Assembly: GCF_005503145.1 (NCBI RefSeq)
Contig: NZ_SCNV01000010.1
Location: forward strand, 1 to 64,000
DNA from: Burkholderia sp. 4M9327F10
Lineage (GTDB): Bacteria; Pseudomonadota; Gammaproteobacteria; Burkholderiales; Burkholderiaceae
Length of the DNA: 64,000 nucleotides
Reading direction: 5' to 3'
The position numbers and the translations under genes are program-made. Positions 56,307 through 64,000 of the stretch are shown here, in pieces. Numbering within the stretch: position 1 is the stretch's first letter; each line of letters starts with the position of its first letter. The notes below the pieces were generated by a model. That model had not been told where the DNA came from. It did no database searches and worked only from the letters and a program-made list of their open reading frames with translations.

Positions 56307-56762
56307 TCAGGCCGCCGCCTGCCCCTGCCCGGCCGCCGCCACTTCGCCGATTCGCACTTCGAGCATTTGCAACGCCCCGGACAGCGCCGTCAGCGCCTCG
56401 TCCGGCAGCCCGGCCATCGTGTCGTGCAGGAACGCATTGCGGCGCGGCAGGCTCGCTTGTGTGGCGGCCATGCCCGCTTCGGTGAGCCGGACGTTGGTGA
56501 TGCGGTTATCGCGCTCGTCCATGCTGCGTGAAATCCAGCCCAGCACTTCAAGCGCTTTCAACTGACGCGTCAAGGCGCCAGGATCCACTCGCAGCCGCTC
56601 GACAAGGCGCTTCTGCGACGACTGCCCGCCCTGGTCATGCAACGCCAGCATGATCCGCCAGCGCGGCATGGGATGGCCGACCTGCGCTTCGAACGCCGAC
56701 ATGAACGCCCGATAGGTGCGGCCGAATTGCTGCATGATGGCGACGCGATCCTGTTCTTCCAT
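56307..56762 (-). CDS. MarR-family regulator of the adjacent exporter
   Basis: A 151-residue MarR-type winged helix-turn-helix protein (HPMPRWRIMLALHDQGGQSSQKRLVERLRVDPGALTRQLKALEVLGWISRSMDERDNRITNVRLTEAGM contains the recognition helix and the wing). Such regulators usually repress nearby multidrug-exporter genes and release DNA on binding phenolic ligands. It starts 29 bases downstream of the DHA2 exporter on the same strand. The ATG at 56762 begins MEEQDRVAIMQQFG; a longer frame to 56795 adds residues not seen in the family. Confidence 0.88.
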   Translation of the reverse strand: MEEQDRVAIMQQFGRTYRAFMSAFEAQVGHPMPRWRIMLALHDQGGQSSQKRLVERLRVDPGALTRQLKALEVLGWISRSMDERDNRITNVRLTEAGMAATQASLPRRNAFLHDTMAGLPDEALTALSGALQMLEVRIGEVAAAGQGQAAA

Positions 56763-56791
56763 GGTGTTCCGATGTTGCGGGTATTCGAAAA

Positions 56792-58387
56792 TCAATCTGC
56801 GAGGATGGTCGGTTCGACCTGGCGCTGAAGTTTGACGGGCGGCACGCGCCGGGTCTGCCAGATCGACACGACAGCAATGATAGCCGCCAGCGCAAGACCC
56901 AGATGGATTGCCCCGACCAGCGCTTCGCGCGCCGACTCCAGCAGCATCGCGCCGTTGTGCCCGGCATGCGCCAGCTGACCTAGCAGCGTGGTCTGGGCAT
57001 CACGGTTGATGAGGATTTGCGGGTCGCCCATATCCGTGAACCAGTGCGACGCCTGGTCGCGTTCCAGCGCGCTGCGCACGCCGCTCGCATACATATGCGT
57101 GACGAGCGTGCCGGTCAGCGCCGTGCCGATCATCCCGCCGATCATTCGCAGCGATTGCAGCAGCGCCGTCGCGATGCCGAGGTGTTCGCGCCCCGCTGTC
57201 TGCTGCGCGAAGATGGTCAGGTTCGGCATGACGAAGCCGAGGCCGAGCCCGCCGAGCACCATGAACGACAGCAGCAGCCATTGCGGCATGGCACGTGTCG
57301 CCACGACCACGCCAAGACATGACAGCGCGATCAGTGTGAAGCCGATGTACAGCATCAGGTTCGGGTTGCGCACGCGCGATACGATCCGCCCGTTGGCAAT
57401 GCTGCCAATCGTGATGAACACGACGAGCGGCGTAATCACCAGCCCTGCGTCTTTCGGCGACATGCCGAAGCCGCCCTGGAACAGCAGCGGCGCGTAAAAC
57501 AGCAACGAGAACATCGTGAAGCCGCCGAGCACCGCCAGCGTGAAGAGCGCGGCGAGGCTGCGGTTGCGGAACATGTCCACAGGCAGGATCGCCGTTGGGC
57601 AGCGCTGCTCCCATTTCCACAGGCCGTATGCGGATGCCACGCTGACGGCCAGCAACGCGGCGGCGCTCAGCGTCACGCCGTGCTTCGGCAGCATTTCGAC
57701 GAACAGTTGCAGGCAACCGAGCGCGATCGCGATCAGCAGCGCGCCGGGCCAGTCGAGGCGCATCTTGCCTTCGTGCTCGACATGCCGCAAATGCGGCAGG
57801 AAGCGCCACACGAAGAACAGCGATAGCAGACCGACCGGCAGGTTCACGTAGAACACCGAGCGCCAGCCATAGTACTGGGTCAGGAAGCCGCCGAGCGACG
57901 GCCCAATTGCGTTGGCAATGCCGAACGCCGAACTCATCAGCACCTGCCAGCGCAGGCGCACGACAGAATCGGGAAACAGATCGGGAATGCACGCGAACGC
58001 GGTGCCCACCAGCATGCCACCGCCGATCCCCTGCAGACCCCGCGCCAGCACCAGGAACAGCATGCTGTTGGCCATGCCGCACAGCACGGAGGCGCCGGTG
58101 AAGACCACGATCGAGGCGATCACGAACGGCTTGCGCCCATAGTAGTCGCCGAGGCGCCCGAAGATCGGCACGGTGATGACCGAGGTCAGCAGATAGGACG
58201 TGGCGACCCAGGCGTATAGCTCGAAGCCTTTGAGCTCGGCCACGATAGTGGGCAGCGCGGTGCCGACCACGGTCTGGTCGAGCGCGACAAGCATCGTCAC
58301 AAAGGAAACGCCGAGCATCGCCATCAGCGATTCACGGAACGGTAAAACTTGCCCACTCGAGTGGTGAGCCGCGGTATGGACAGCCAT
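56792..58387 (-). CDS. DHA2-family multidrug MFS transporter (EmrB/QacA type)
   Basis: A 14-helix drug:H+ antiporter of 531 residues (from the ATG at 58387; one further upstream at 58432 is possible). The motif LDQTVVGTALPTI in helix 1, the motif A loop GRLGDYYGRKPFVIASI and motif C-like GIANAIGPSLGGFLTQYYGWRSVFYVNLPVG identify the DHA2 family. The substrate is not evident. There is no clear ribosome-binding site at either start. The marR gene is directly downstream; a palindrome lies just upstream. Confidence 0.9.
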   Translation of the reverse strand: MAVHTAAHHSSGQVLPFRESLMAMLGVSFVTMLVALDQTVVGTALPTIVAELKGFELYAWVATSYLLTSVITVPIFGRLGDYYGRKPFVIASIVVFTGASVLCGMANSMLFLVLARGLQGIGGGMLVGTAFACIPDLFPDSVVRLRWQVLMSSAFGIANAIGPSLGGFLTQYYGWRSVFYVNLPVGLLSLFFVWRFLPHLRHVEHEGKMRLDWPGALLIAIALGCLQLFVEMLPKHGVTLSAAALLAVSVASAYGLWKWEQRCPTAILPVDMFRNRSLAALFTLAVLGGFTMFSLLFYAPLLFQGGFGMSPKDAGLVITPLVVFITIGSIANGRIVSRVRNPNLMLYIGFTLIALSCLGVVVATRAMPQWLLLSFMVLGGLGLGFVMPNLTIFAQQTAGREHLGIATALLQSLRMIGGMIGTALTGTLVTHMYASGVRSALERDQASHWFTDMGDPQILINRDAQTTLLGQLAHAGHNGAMLLESAREALVGAIHLGLALAAIIAVVSIWQTRRVPPVKLQRQVEPTILAD

Positions 58388-58405
58388 TTTTTGATGGTGC
58401 AACTG

Positions 58406-58417
58406 TTGACGCGTCAA
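58406..58417. promoter_or_regulatory. Palindrome TTGACGCGTCAA, candidate MarR operator
   Basis: A perfect 12-bp palindrome lies 19 bases upstream of the preferred exporter start (58387). On the minus strand TATGAT (58428-58433) resembles a -10 box just before it, so a bound MarR protein would sit at the transcript start. If the exporter starts at 58432 the palindrome is in coding sequence, which weakens the idea. Confidence 0.45.
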
Positions 58418-58526
58418 TTGATGAGGAATCATAGCACGTTATGACGCTCTAAACTGACAGCGGCGACGCACATCTGATGCGCCGCCAACCGGTTATCTAC
58501 AGAATTTGCCCGCCGCAGGGAGGCCT

Positions 58527-59369
58527 ATGGAGTCCACTTCGCTCGCCGAACAGAGCTTGTCCGCCGAGGACCTGAGCGCGTTGCGACGCGCGAAACACGA
58601 ACTGGAAAGCCCCGCGCTGGCGATGAAACTTGCCAGCATCGTCGGCGCACCGCTCGAAAAGCTGCTATCGCGCATGCCGGCGATGGCCAACGAAAAGGTG
58701 ACCGAGGCGACCCAGCTTGCGTTGCGCAAGTGCCTGCAGATTGCCCTGTGCACGCTGGGCCGCCACGATCCCGACGCGCCGCTCGTGATCCCCGACAAGC
58801 CCAGCAACCTGCTGCACAAGTTCGCGGTAGCGACCACCGGCGCGGCCGGCGGCGCGTTCGGCCTGTTCGCCCTCCCCGTGGAATTACCGGTCACGACCAC
58901 GCTGATGTTCCGCTCGATCTGCGATATTGCTCGCAGTGAAGGCGAGGACCTCTCGTCAATCGACGCGCAACTGCAATGTCTGACCGTGCTGGGCATGGGC
59001 GGCGCCTCGAAAGCCGATGACGACGCCGACTACGGCTACTTCATCATGCGCGGTGCGCTGGCGCAGGCGGTCTCGAAGGCATCGTCGGAAATCGCCGCCA
59101 AGGGCTTCACCGCGCATGGGTCGGCGGCGCTGCTGCGCCTGCTCAACACCATCGCGTCGCGCTTTTCGGTGCAGGTGAGCGAACAGATCGCGGCCAAGTC
59201 GATTCCGGCGATCGGCGCGGTGCTGGGGGCAATGGTCAACACGGTGTTTATGGACCACTTCCAGCTGGTCGCCCACGGTCACTTCACCGTGCGGCGACTC
59301 GAGCGGCAATACGGAGCGGAAACGGTCAAAGCCGCCTATCAGACCATCGACATCGCGCTGGACGGCTGA
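58527..59369 (+). CDS. EcsC-family protein
   Basis: A 280-residue protein of the EcsC family, whose members are linked to ABC transporter function in Bacillus but are mostly unassigned. It shows HKFAVATTGAAGGAFGLFALPVELPVTTTLMFRSICDIARSEGEDL with a hydrophobic membrane-inserting stretch and a second one around SIPAIGAVLGAMVNTVFMDHFQLVAHGHFTVRRLERQYG. GGGAGG precedes the ATG at 58527, with a short spacing. It is divergent from the exporter and overlaps the convergent esterase gene tail by 31 bases. Confidence 0.85.
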   Translation: MESTSLAEQSLSAEDLSALRRAKHELESPALAMKLASIVGAPLEKLLSRMPAMANEKVTEATQLALRKCLQIALCTLGRHDPDAPLVIPDKPSNLLHKFAVATTGAAGGAFGLFALPVELPVTTTLMFRSICDIARSEGEDLSSIDAQLQCLTVLGMGGASKADDDADYGYFIMRGALAQAVSKASSEIAAKGFTAHGSAALLRLLNTIASRFSVQVSEQIAAKSIPAIGAVLGAMVNTVFMDHFQLVAHGHFTVRRLERQYGAETVKAAYQTIDIALDG

Positions 59370-60331
59370 GCGCTGCCCGGACTCGTGACCTTGCGCACAA
59401 AGCTGGCGGCCTCGTCGAGCGCGCGCCGTGCTTCGGGGATGAAGGGCGTGAAGATCTGCCAGACGTGCGGCATGTTGGGCCACACCTGCAGGTCGACCGA
59501 TACGCCCTCGGTGCGCGCGTTCTCGGCCACGCGCCGCGAATCGTCCAGCAGCACCTCGGTGCTGCCGGCCTGAATCAGCAGTGGCGGCAGGCCGTGCAGA
59601 TCGGCATAGACCGGCGAGGCGTATGGGTGAGTGGCAGGCGTATCGCCAAGGTACAGCCTGGCGGCCCGGCCGATGGCGGGGCCGCTGAACATCGGATCGG
59701 CGCCGTCGTTGGTGCGGATTGATGCGCCGCTCGCGCCGAGATCGGTCCATGGCGAGAACAGCACGGCGCCCGCCGGCAACGCACCGCCGGCATCGCGCAA
59801 GGCGACGAGGGTCGCGAGCGCAAGACCGCCGCCCGCCGAATCACCTGAAATCACAATCGATTCCGCCGGAATGCCACTCGCGAGCAGTTGCCGGTAAGCC
59901 GCGAGAGCATCATCCAGGGCCGCCGGAAAACGTGCTTCGGGGGCGAGGCGATAGTCGAGCGAAAACGCAGGGGCATGTGAGCGCATCGCCAATCCGAACA
60001 CCAGCGAGCGATGCGAACGGGGCGAGCAGAAGTAGTAACCGCCGCCGTGCAGATACAGGATGGTAGGGGTAACGGTGGAGTCAGCCTCGGCGCTCCCGCC
60101 GCCATTGCCGCTCCTGCCACCCTTGGCGCCGAGCGGCTCGAACCATTCGCCGCGTAGCGTCTCGCCGGCGCCGTACTGCTCGCGCAAGCGCCAGCCCGCC
60201 GGCACTTTGGGCGACCATGCGCGCTTCGCCGTGAGCGCGCGTGCCCGCTCGACGTTAATCTCGGTCCTTTGGGTAGCCGGCCGAAATTGCCGGCGCAGAT
60301 ACCAGCATGCGAGCGCACTTTGCCAACTCAT
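59339..60331 (-). CDS. HSL-type alpha/beta hydrolase (esterase/lipase)
   Basis: A 330-residue esterase of the hormone-sensitive lipase group. It has the oxyanion-hole motif YLHGGGYYFCSPRSHR, the nucleophile elbow ISGDSAGGGLAL, and the likely catalytic Asp and His in GSTEVLLDDSRR and NMPHVWQIF, so the triad is complete. The linker GAKGGRSGNGGGSAEAD is low-complexity. GGAGGGG six bases before the ATG at 60331 decides the start. Its 3' end overlaps the EcsC gene tail. Natural substrate unknown. Confidence 0.9.
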   Translation of the reverse strand: MSWQSALACWYLRRQFRPATQRTEINVERARALTAKRAWSPKVPAGWRLREQYGAGETLRGEWFEPLGAKGGRSGNGGGSAEADSTVTPTILYLHGGGYYFCSPRSHRSLVFGLAMRSHAPAFSLDYRLAPEARFPAALDDALAAYRQLLASGIPAESIVISGDSAGGGLALATLVALRDAGGALPAGAVLFSPWTDLGASGASIRTNDGADPMFSGPAIGRAARLYLGDTPATHPYASPVYADLHGLPPLLIQAGSTEVLLDDSRRVAENARTEGVSVDLQVWPNMPHVWQIFTPFIPEARRALDEAASFVRKVTSPGSAQPSSAMSMV

Positions 60332-60422
60332 TGGAAGCCCCTCCATGAACGGTCGTCTGCCATGGTACGTGGGTTTCAGCAATCAACCCCTGGACGATCC
60401 GTTCTAAAGCGCGCAACGTTGG

Positions 60423-60857
60423 CTAATTTGAAGGCCGCACCTGACCGCGAATCTCGCCCATCGGGTTCTGCACGGTATGGACATTGAAGTACCACTGGCC
60501 AGCCATCAGGTCGAGGACCTGCTGGTCCGACAAGGTGGCCGAACCCTTGATCGGGCTGGCCAAGGCGTTCTTCTCGATCGGGATCTGGATCTTCGCGTTC
60601 TGCCCGACGGGTGCCGGGCCATGGAAGTGAGCCGCCGTGGTCGGGCTGGACAGATCCTCGTAGGTGACCGTCCACTGCAGCGCCTTGGTCGACGTATCGA
60701 AAGTGGCGTTCAACATGCCGTGCCCGTGACTCACGCGCGGCGGCACTTCGCTCGACGGCTCCAGATCCGCCTTCAAGGCCACCGTGTCCGCGCAGGCAAT
60801 CCCCGATGCCAGCGCCCACAACACCACTCCCACACTCAGTTTCCGAATGGCAATCAT
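60423..60857 (-). CDS. Secreted CHRD-domain protein
   Basis: A 144-residue protein with a signal peptide (MIAIRKLSVGVVLWALASGIACA) and one CHRD domain (LKADLEPSSEVPPRVSHGHGMLNATFDTSTKALQWTVTYEDLSSPTTAAHFHGPAPVGQNAKIQIPIEKNALASPIKGSATLSDQQVLDLMAGQWYFNVHTVQNPMGEIRGQV). The AAHFHGPA and YFNVHT motifs are typical of CHRD domains, thought to bind copper or ligand in secreted proteins. It probably acts in the periplasm. It is a single gene unit. Confidence 0.88.
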   Translation of the reverse strand: MIAIRKLSVGVVLWALASGIACADTVALKADLEPSSEVPPRVSHGHGMLNATFDTSTKALQWTVTYEDLSSPTTAAHFHGPAPVGQNAKIQIPIEKNALASPIKGSATLSDQQVLDLMAGQWYFNVHTVQNPMGEIRGQVRPSN

Positions 60858-61393
60858 ATTTTTTCTCTCCGGACTTGGTGCACCGCCGCACCAACGGATA
60901 GGCTGCGCGCGGAGCCATCACATACTAGTGTAAACCGCTCGCTGCCGTCTGGCTGCTCTGCCGCGTCGCCTGATCGCCAAGGGAGGACAAGGCTTGCTTC
61001 ATTTTTAGTTAGCTTAACTTATTTATTTGGAGCGTTACGCGGCTACCGTCTCAGTAGAGAAGCCGAAATTCGTTGCCGTCGAATCGTTCCCGGTATTTGG
61101 TATGGCACCTTTTTGCAGCGCTACCTCGCGCATCGTCGACAGTAAATGTTGTCGGTGACACTATTGCACCGGCCGGTCGATTTGACCGAGGAAGGCTTCG
61201 ATGACGGCATTGTGACACCAAGGCAATTCAGCGCCGATATCCACTTTTCCTTCACTATTTCAAAATACTTAATTGCGCAATATGCAGTCAATCAATCCGC
61301 ATCTGGGCGCTATGCTTCGGTTAGCGAGAAGTGACTCCTTCATCGAAGGATGTCTCCAATCTTTAACGCGGCTTCGGCCGCGTTTTTTTTGCG
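60858..61393. other. AT-richer intergenic gap without a recognised gene
   Basis: This 536-base gap between the CHRD gene (starting leftward) and the stop of the hybrid kinase has visibly more A/T than its surroundings, notably at 60998-61030 and 61240-61300. No reading frame has a ribosome-binding site and family similarity; a 62-codon frame at 61146-61334 (+) is the only candidate and looks unlikely. It contains the hairpin TCCTTC-ATC-GAAGGA (61336-61350) and then a + strand terminator. A small RNA or a decayed gene is possible. Confidence 0.5.
61365..61390 (+). terminator. Strong plus-strand intrinsic terminator
   Basis: AACGCGGC-TTCG-GCCGCGTT (61365-61384) is an 8-bp stem closed by a stable TTCG tetraloop and leads into a run of eight T residues (to 61390). 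It is oriented for a plus-strand transcript. The only upstream plus-strand source is the gene-free gap, since the CHRD gene and the kinase are both on the minus strand. Confidence 0.8.
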
Positions 61394-64000
61394 CTATGCA
61401 AGCAAAGCGGCCTGCTCTTCGATGCCATCGAGCATGGCGTCACATTTCCTGACCAGCGCGAGACCCTCGGCACGCAGCGCCTCGGGTGTCTTGACGGCAA
61501 TATCGCGCCGGTATTCCTCCAACGCTGCCAGTAGCGGCGGATACTTCAGCACACCCGCCGCGCCGGCTACCCGGTGATGCCACTCGCGCAACTGCGCGAC
61601 ATTCGCTTGCTCGAGCAAGGGTGGCAATGCCCGGACATCGTCCCGCACGGATGTCACGAACGAATTGAGCAGCGCCTTCACGGTCGACTCGCTGCCCCAC
61701 AGTTGCGTCATATGGCCAAGGTCCACGGGCACGAAGGGCTCAACGGATTCCTGTCCTTGCGGTTCGGCGGCCGCACGCGCGCTTCCTGCCGCAGGGACTG
61801 CTTCGGCTAGTGCGGCCGGATGCGCGCCGCCTGCGCCGAACCAGCGGTTCAGATGCTCACGCAAGGTCGCAAGACGGGTCGGCTTGACAAGGCAATCGTC
61901 CATGCCGGCGTCGCGGCATTGCCGCAGATCCTCCGGAGCGGTGTTGGCGGTAATGCCGAGAATCGGCAGATGCTCCGCCCCGCCCTCCCGCGCCGCTTCT
62001 GCTTCGCGCACGCGGCGCGCCAGTTCATAGCCGGACAGGTTCGGCATATGGCAATCGGTGATCAGGCACCCATAGCGGCATTCCCGCAGAGCCGCGAGCG
62101 CTTCCATGCCGTCGTTCACCACGTCGCACGCGAAACCCAGCAAGGTGAGCTGGTGACGGATCAATTCCTGATTGACCGGATGGTCCTCCGCCACAAGGAT
62201 CAACCGGCCGCTCGCAATGGCGCGCTCACGGTCGGGAGGCGCAGCGCCCGCTTCCGCGATTTCCTGTGCACGTGGCGCGGACGTCGACAAACCGGTCAGC
62301 GCGGCCGCGCAGGCCGCTGCGAGGCCGCGCCAGGAAATCGGATTGATGCTGACGCGCACCGTGTCGTCCAGGATGCGGTAACCGGTCGGTTTGGGTTTTT
62401 CCGTCAGGTAGATCACGCGTGAACCTGAGCGCGCAGCGTCCGGTATCTCCAGCCCGTCGCTCAGGAATACCAGGTCCTCGTTGGCGAGCGCTACGGGATC
62501 GCTCAACTCGGCTGCGCCCTCCGCAACCCGGCGCAAATCGATACCGAGCGCATGGCCGAAATGCACCAGCGCACGCGCAACACGCGGATCCGCGACGGCG
62601 ACAAGCCCACGCTTGCCACGCAAGGCACGGGCCTTGTAGTGCAACGCCTCGAGGGGCATCGCGATCCGAACGGTCATGAGGGTGCCCACGCCGGGCGTGC
62701 TCTGCAACTCCAGCGCACCACCCATCAGTGTGGTGAGCTTATGGCAGATGGTCAGGCCGAGCCCAGTTCCGCCAAAACGCCGGGTTGTCGAAGACTCGGC
62801 CTGCACGAACGGTTCGAACAGACTCGCCTGAACGTCCGGCGCAATACCGATACCGGTGTCCTCGACACTCATCTCCAATGTCTGGCTATCCTCCGTCTGC
62901 CCGACCACGCAGACCCGCACGTCGACCTCGCCCGCCAAGGTGAACTTGATCGCATTGCTGAGCAGGTTAAAGAGGATCTGGCGCAGGCGCACGCTGTCGC
63001 CCCGCACACTGGCCGCAACTTCGGGAGCGATGTCCACGCGGACCCTCAGGCCCTTCTCGTGGGCTCGCCCGGCGAGCAGGCCCACGGCATTGTCGACCAG
63101 TTCGCGCAGGTCGATCGGCTCCGCCTCGATGGTCAAGCGGCCAGCCTCAATCTTCGAGTAATCGAGCAGATCGTCCAGAATCTGCAGCAGCGCGCCCGCG
63201 GACTCATGAATCATGCCGAGCATTTCACCCTGATCGGCACTCAGGCGCGTGCGTTCGAGCACCTCGACGAGTCCAAGCACGCCGTTCATCGGCGTACGGA
63301 TCTCGTGGCTCATCATCGCGAGGAAGTCGTCCTTGGCGCGCGAGGCGGCCTCAGCCAGATCGCGGGCGCGCGCCAGTTCCTCGGAGCGGGCATGCTCCGC
63401 GCTCGCGTCGACCCAATACCCGCTCCAGACTACGCTGCCGGAGGGCTCGCGCCGCGGTACCAGTTCGGCGCGCACCCAGCGCGCGCCATCGCGAGCCGAG
63501 GAACGGAACTCCATGTGAATCGGCTGCTGGGTGCGCGCCGAACGCTCGAGCTCGGCCAGCACGCGTGGCCGGTCTTCCGCGCACACCCGCTCGAAATCGA
63601 TCTCGCCCATCTGCATGAGCGCACTGCTCTCGCCGCCGAGCAAATGCTGGGTATTGCCGCCAATATAGGGAAACGAGTAGCGGCCCTGCGCGCCACGGCG
63701 CAATTGAAACACTACCGCCGGCAACGAGCTCGTCACATCGAACAGGCGCCGCTCGTTCTCGCGCGCGAGCATTTCGGCGCGCCGGATCTCTGTAATGTCG
63801 ACCACGGTGCCAAGCACGCTGAGGGGTTTGCCGTCGGTGCCACGGCACACGCTGGTCCAGAACAGACCGTGCCGCGTCCGTCCGTCGCGGCCGGCGAATT
63901 CGAGTTCCAGCCGGGAGCGCTCGCCGGTTCTCATCGCTTCCCGGATCGCGTGCTCCAGCTTATAGCTGTTCGCCACGCCCCAGACCTGCACCTGCTCGCT
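61394..64000 (-). CDS. Hybrid sensor histidine kinase (PAS-HK-REC-HPt), partial
   Basis: At least 869 residues, N-terminus beyond the window edge with the frame open there. From left to right in the protein: two PAS/PAC domains (LFWTSVCRGTDGKPLSVLGTVVDITEI; MEFRSSARDGARWVRAELVPRREPSGS), histidine kinase H-box MSHEIRTPMNGVLGLVEVLE, N-box RLRQILFNLLSNAIKF, DTGIGIAP and GGTGLGLTICHKL, a degenerate receiver-like region (about 100 residues), a REC domain with VAEDHPVNQELIRH, LITDCHMPNLSGYELA (phospho-acceptor Asp) and DCLVKPTRL, and an HPt domain with WHHRVAGAAGVLKY. This is a full phosphorelay; the target regulator is not in the window. Confidence 0.93.
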   Translation of the reverse strand, partial: SEQVQVWGVANSYKLEHAIREAMRTGERSRLELEFAGRDGRTRHGLFWTSVCRGTDGKPLSVLGTVVDITEIRRAEMLARENERRLFDVTSSLPAVVFQLRRGAQGRYSFPYIGGNTQHLLGGESSALMQMGEIDFERVCAEDRPRVLAELERSARTQQPIHMEFRSSARDGARWVRAELVPRREPSGSVVWSGYWVDASAEHARSEELARARDLAEAASRAKDDFLAMMSHEIRTPMNGVLGLVEVLERTRLSADQGEMLGMIHESAGALLQILDDLLDYSKIEAGRLTIEAEPIDLRELVDNAVGLLAGRAHEKGLRVRVDIAPEVAASVRGDSVRLRQILFNLLSNAIKFTLAGEVDVRVCVVGQTEDSQTLEMSVEDTGIGIAPDVQASLFEPFVQAESSTTRRFGGTGLGLTICHKLTTLMGGALELQSTPGVGTLMTVRIAMPLEALHYKARALRGKRGLVAVADPRVARALVHFGHALGIDLRRVAEGAAELSDPVALANEDLVFLSDGLEIPDAARSGSRVIYLTEKPKPTGYRILDDTVRVSINPISWRGLAAACAAALTGLSTSAPRAQEIAEAGAAPPDRERAIASGRLILVAEDHPVNQELIRHQLTLLGFACDVVNDGMEALAALRECRYGCLITDCHMPNLSGYELARRVREAEAAREGGAEHLPILGITANTAPEDLRQCRDAGMDDCLVKPTRLATLREHLNRWFGAGGAHPAALAEAVPAAGSARAAAEPQGQESVEPFVPVDLGHMTQLWGSESTVKALLNSFVTSVRDDVRALPPLLEQANVAQLREWHHRVAGAAGVLKYPPLLAALEEYRRDIAVKTPEALRAEGLALVRKCDAMLDGIEEQAALLA

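Noticed and set aside
61146..61334. 62-codon plus-strand frame before the orphan terminator
   Set aside because: No ribosome-binding site and no similarity recognised; kept only as part of the candidate small-RNA or remnant region.

Overview
The window looks like an ordinary, gene-dense stretch of the main chromosome of a Burkholderia-group betaproteobacterium, most likely Paraburkholderia. This rests on uniformly high GC with strong third-position GC bias, the two-subunit glycyl-tRNA synthetase, the lptD-surA-pdxA-rsmA operon with amgK-murU opposite, the ubiE/ubiJ/ubiB cluster, and many housekeeping genes of betaproteobacterial type. No species is claimed. No rRNA, tRNA, CRISPR, prophage, integrase, transposase or plasmid gene was seen.

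Layout. 0-5.6 kb (+): glyQ, glyS, gmhB, a plsC-type acyltransferase and a YgjP-type metallopeptidase. 5.6-7.6 kb: an NTF2-like protein, glyoxalase I and an EamA transporter. 7.6-13.3 kb (-): lptD, surA, pdxA, rsmA, with the peptidoglycan-recycling pair amgK-murU divergent at 13.5-15.4 kb. 15.4-20 kb: an Atm1/HMT-type ABC exporter, a YciA thioesterase, two GNAT acetyltransferases, an 88-residue unknown and an XRE-cupin regulator. 20-23 kb: a PAS-GGDEF-EAL protein with intact GGDEF and EAL motifs. 23.4-24.8 kb: a probable nitrate-reductase-associated protein facing fdhD. 24.9-32 kb (-): a fatty-acid beta-oxidation cluster (TetR regulator, acyl-CoA dehydrogenase, FadB-type fusion, thiolase, enoyl-CoA hydratase) with a perfect operator-like palindrome before the regulator. 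32.3-37.2 kb (-): an FmdB-type zinc ribbon, a DUF502 membrane protein, aspS, nudB and a cardiolipin synthase. 37.3-43.2 kb (-): a TPMT-like methyltransferase, then HIT protein, DUF971 protein, ubiE, Tim44-like protein, ubiJ, ubiB. 43.2-47.4 kb (-): a very large FAD/FeS oxidoreductase. 47.9-51.2 kb (+): ilvA, a 5'-nucleotidase and queF. 51.16-51.90 kb: two inverted copies of a structured repeat fill the gap between queF and ridA. 51.9-56.2 kb: a D-amino-acid module (RidA, D-aminoacylase, RpiR regulator, divergent PLP deaminase). 56.3-58.4 kb (-): a DHA2 multidrug exporter and MarR regulator. 58.5-60.9 kb: an EcsC protein, an HSL-type esterase and a CHRD protein. 60.86-61.39 kb: an AT-richer gap ending in a + strand terminator. 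61.4-64 kb (-): a hybrid histidine kinase cut by the window edge.

How the genes work together. Most of the window is core metabolism: translation (glyQS, aspS, rsmA), envelope biogenesis (gmhB, plsC, lptD, surA, cls, amgK-murU), quinone synthesis (ubiE/J/B), fatty-acid oxidation, vitamin B6, folate and queuosine steps (pdxA, nudB, queF). The accessory parts are the D-amino-acid module, the MDR exporter/MarR pair, the signalling proteins and the repeat element.

No clearly new multi-gene system is evident. The signals most worth following are the paired repeat with pair-preserving changes between its copies (51.16-51.90 kb), the PsrA-like palindrome of the beta-oxidation cluster, the D-amino-acid module with its divergent operator, the nitrate-reductase-associated protein beside fdhD, and the orphan + strand terminator at 61.36 kb.
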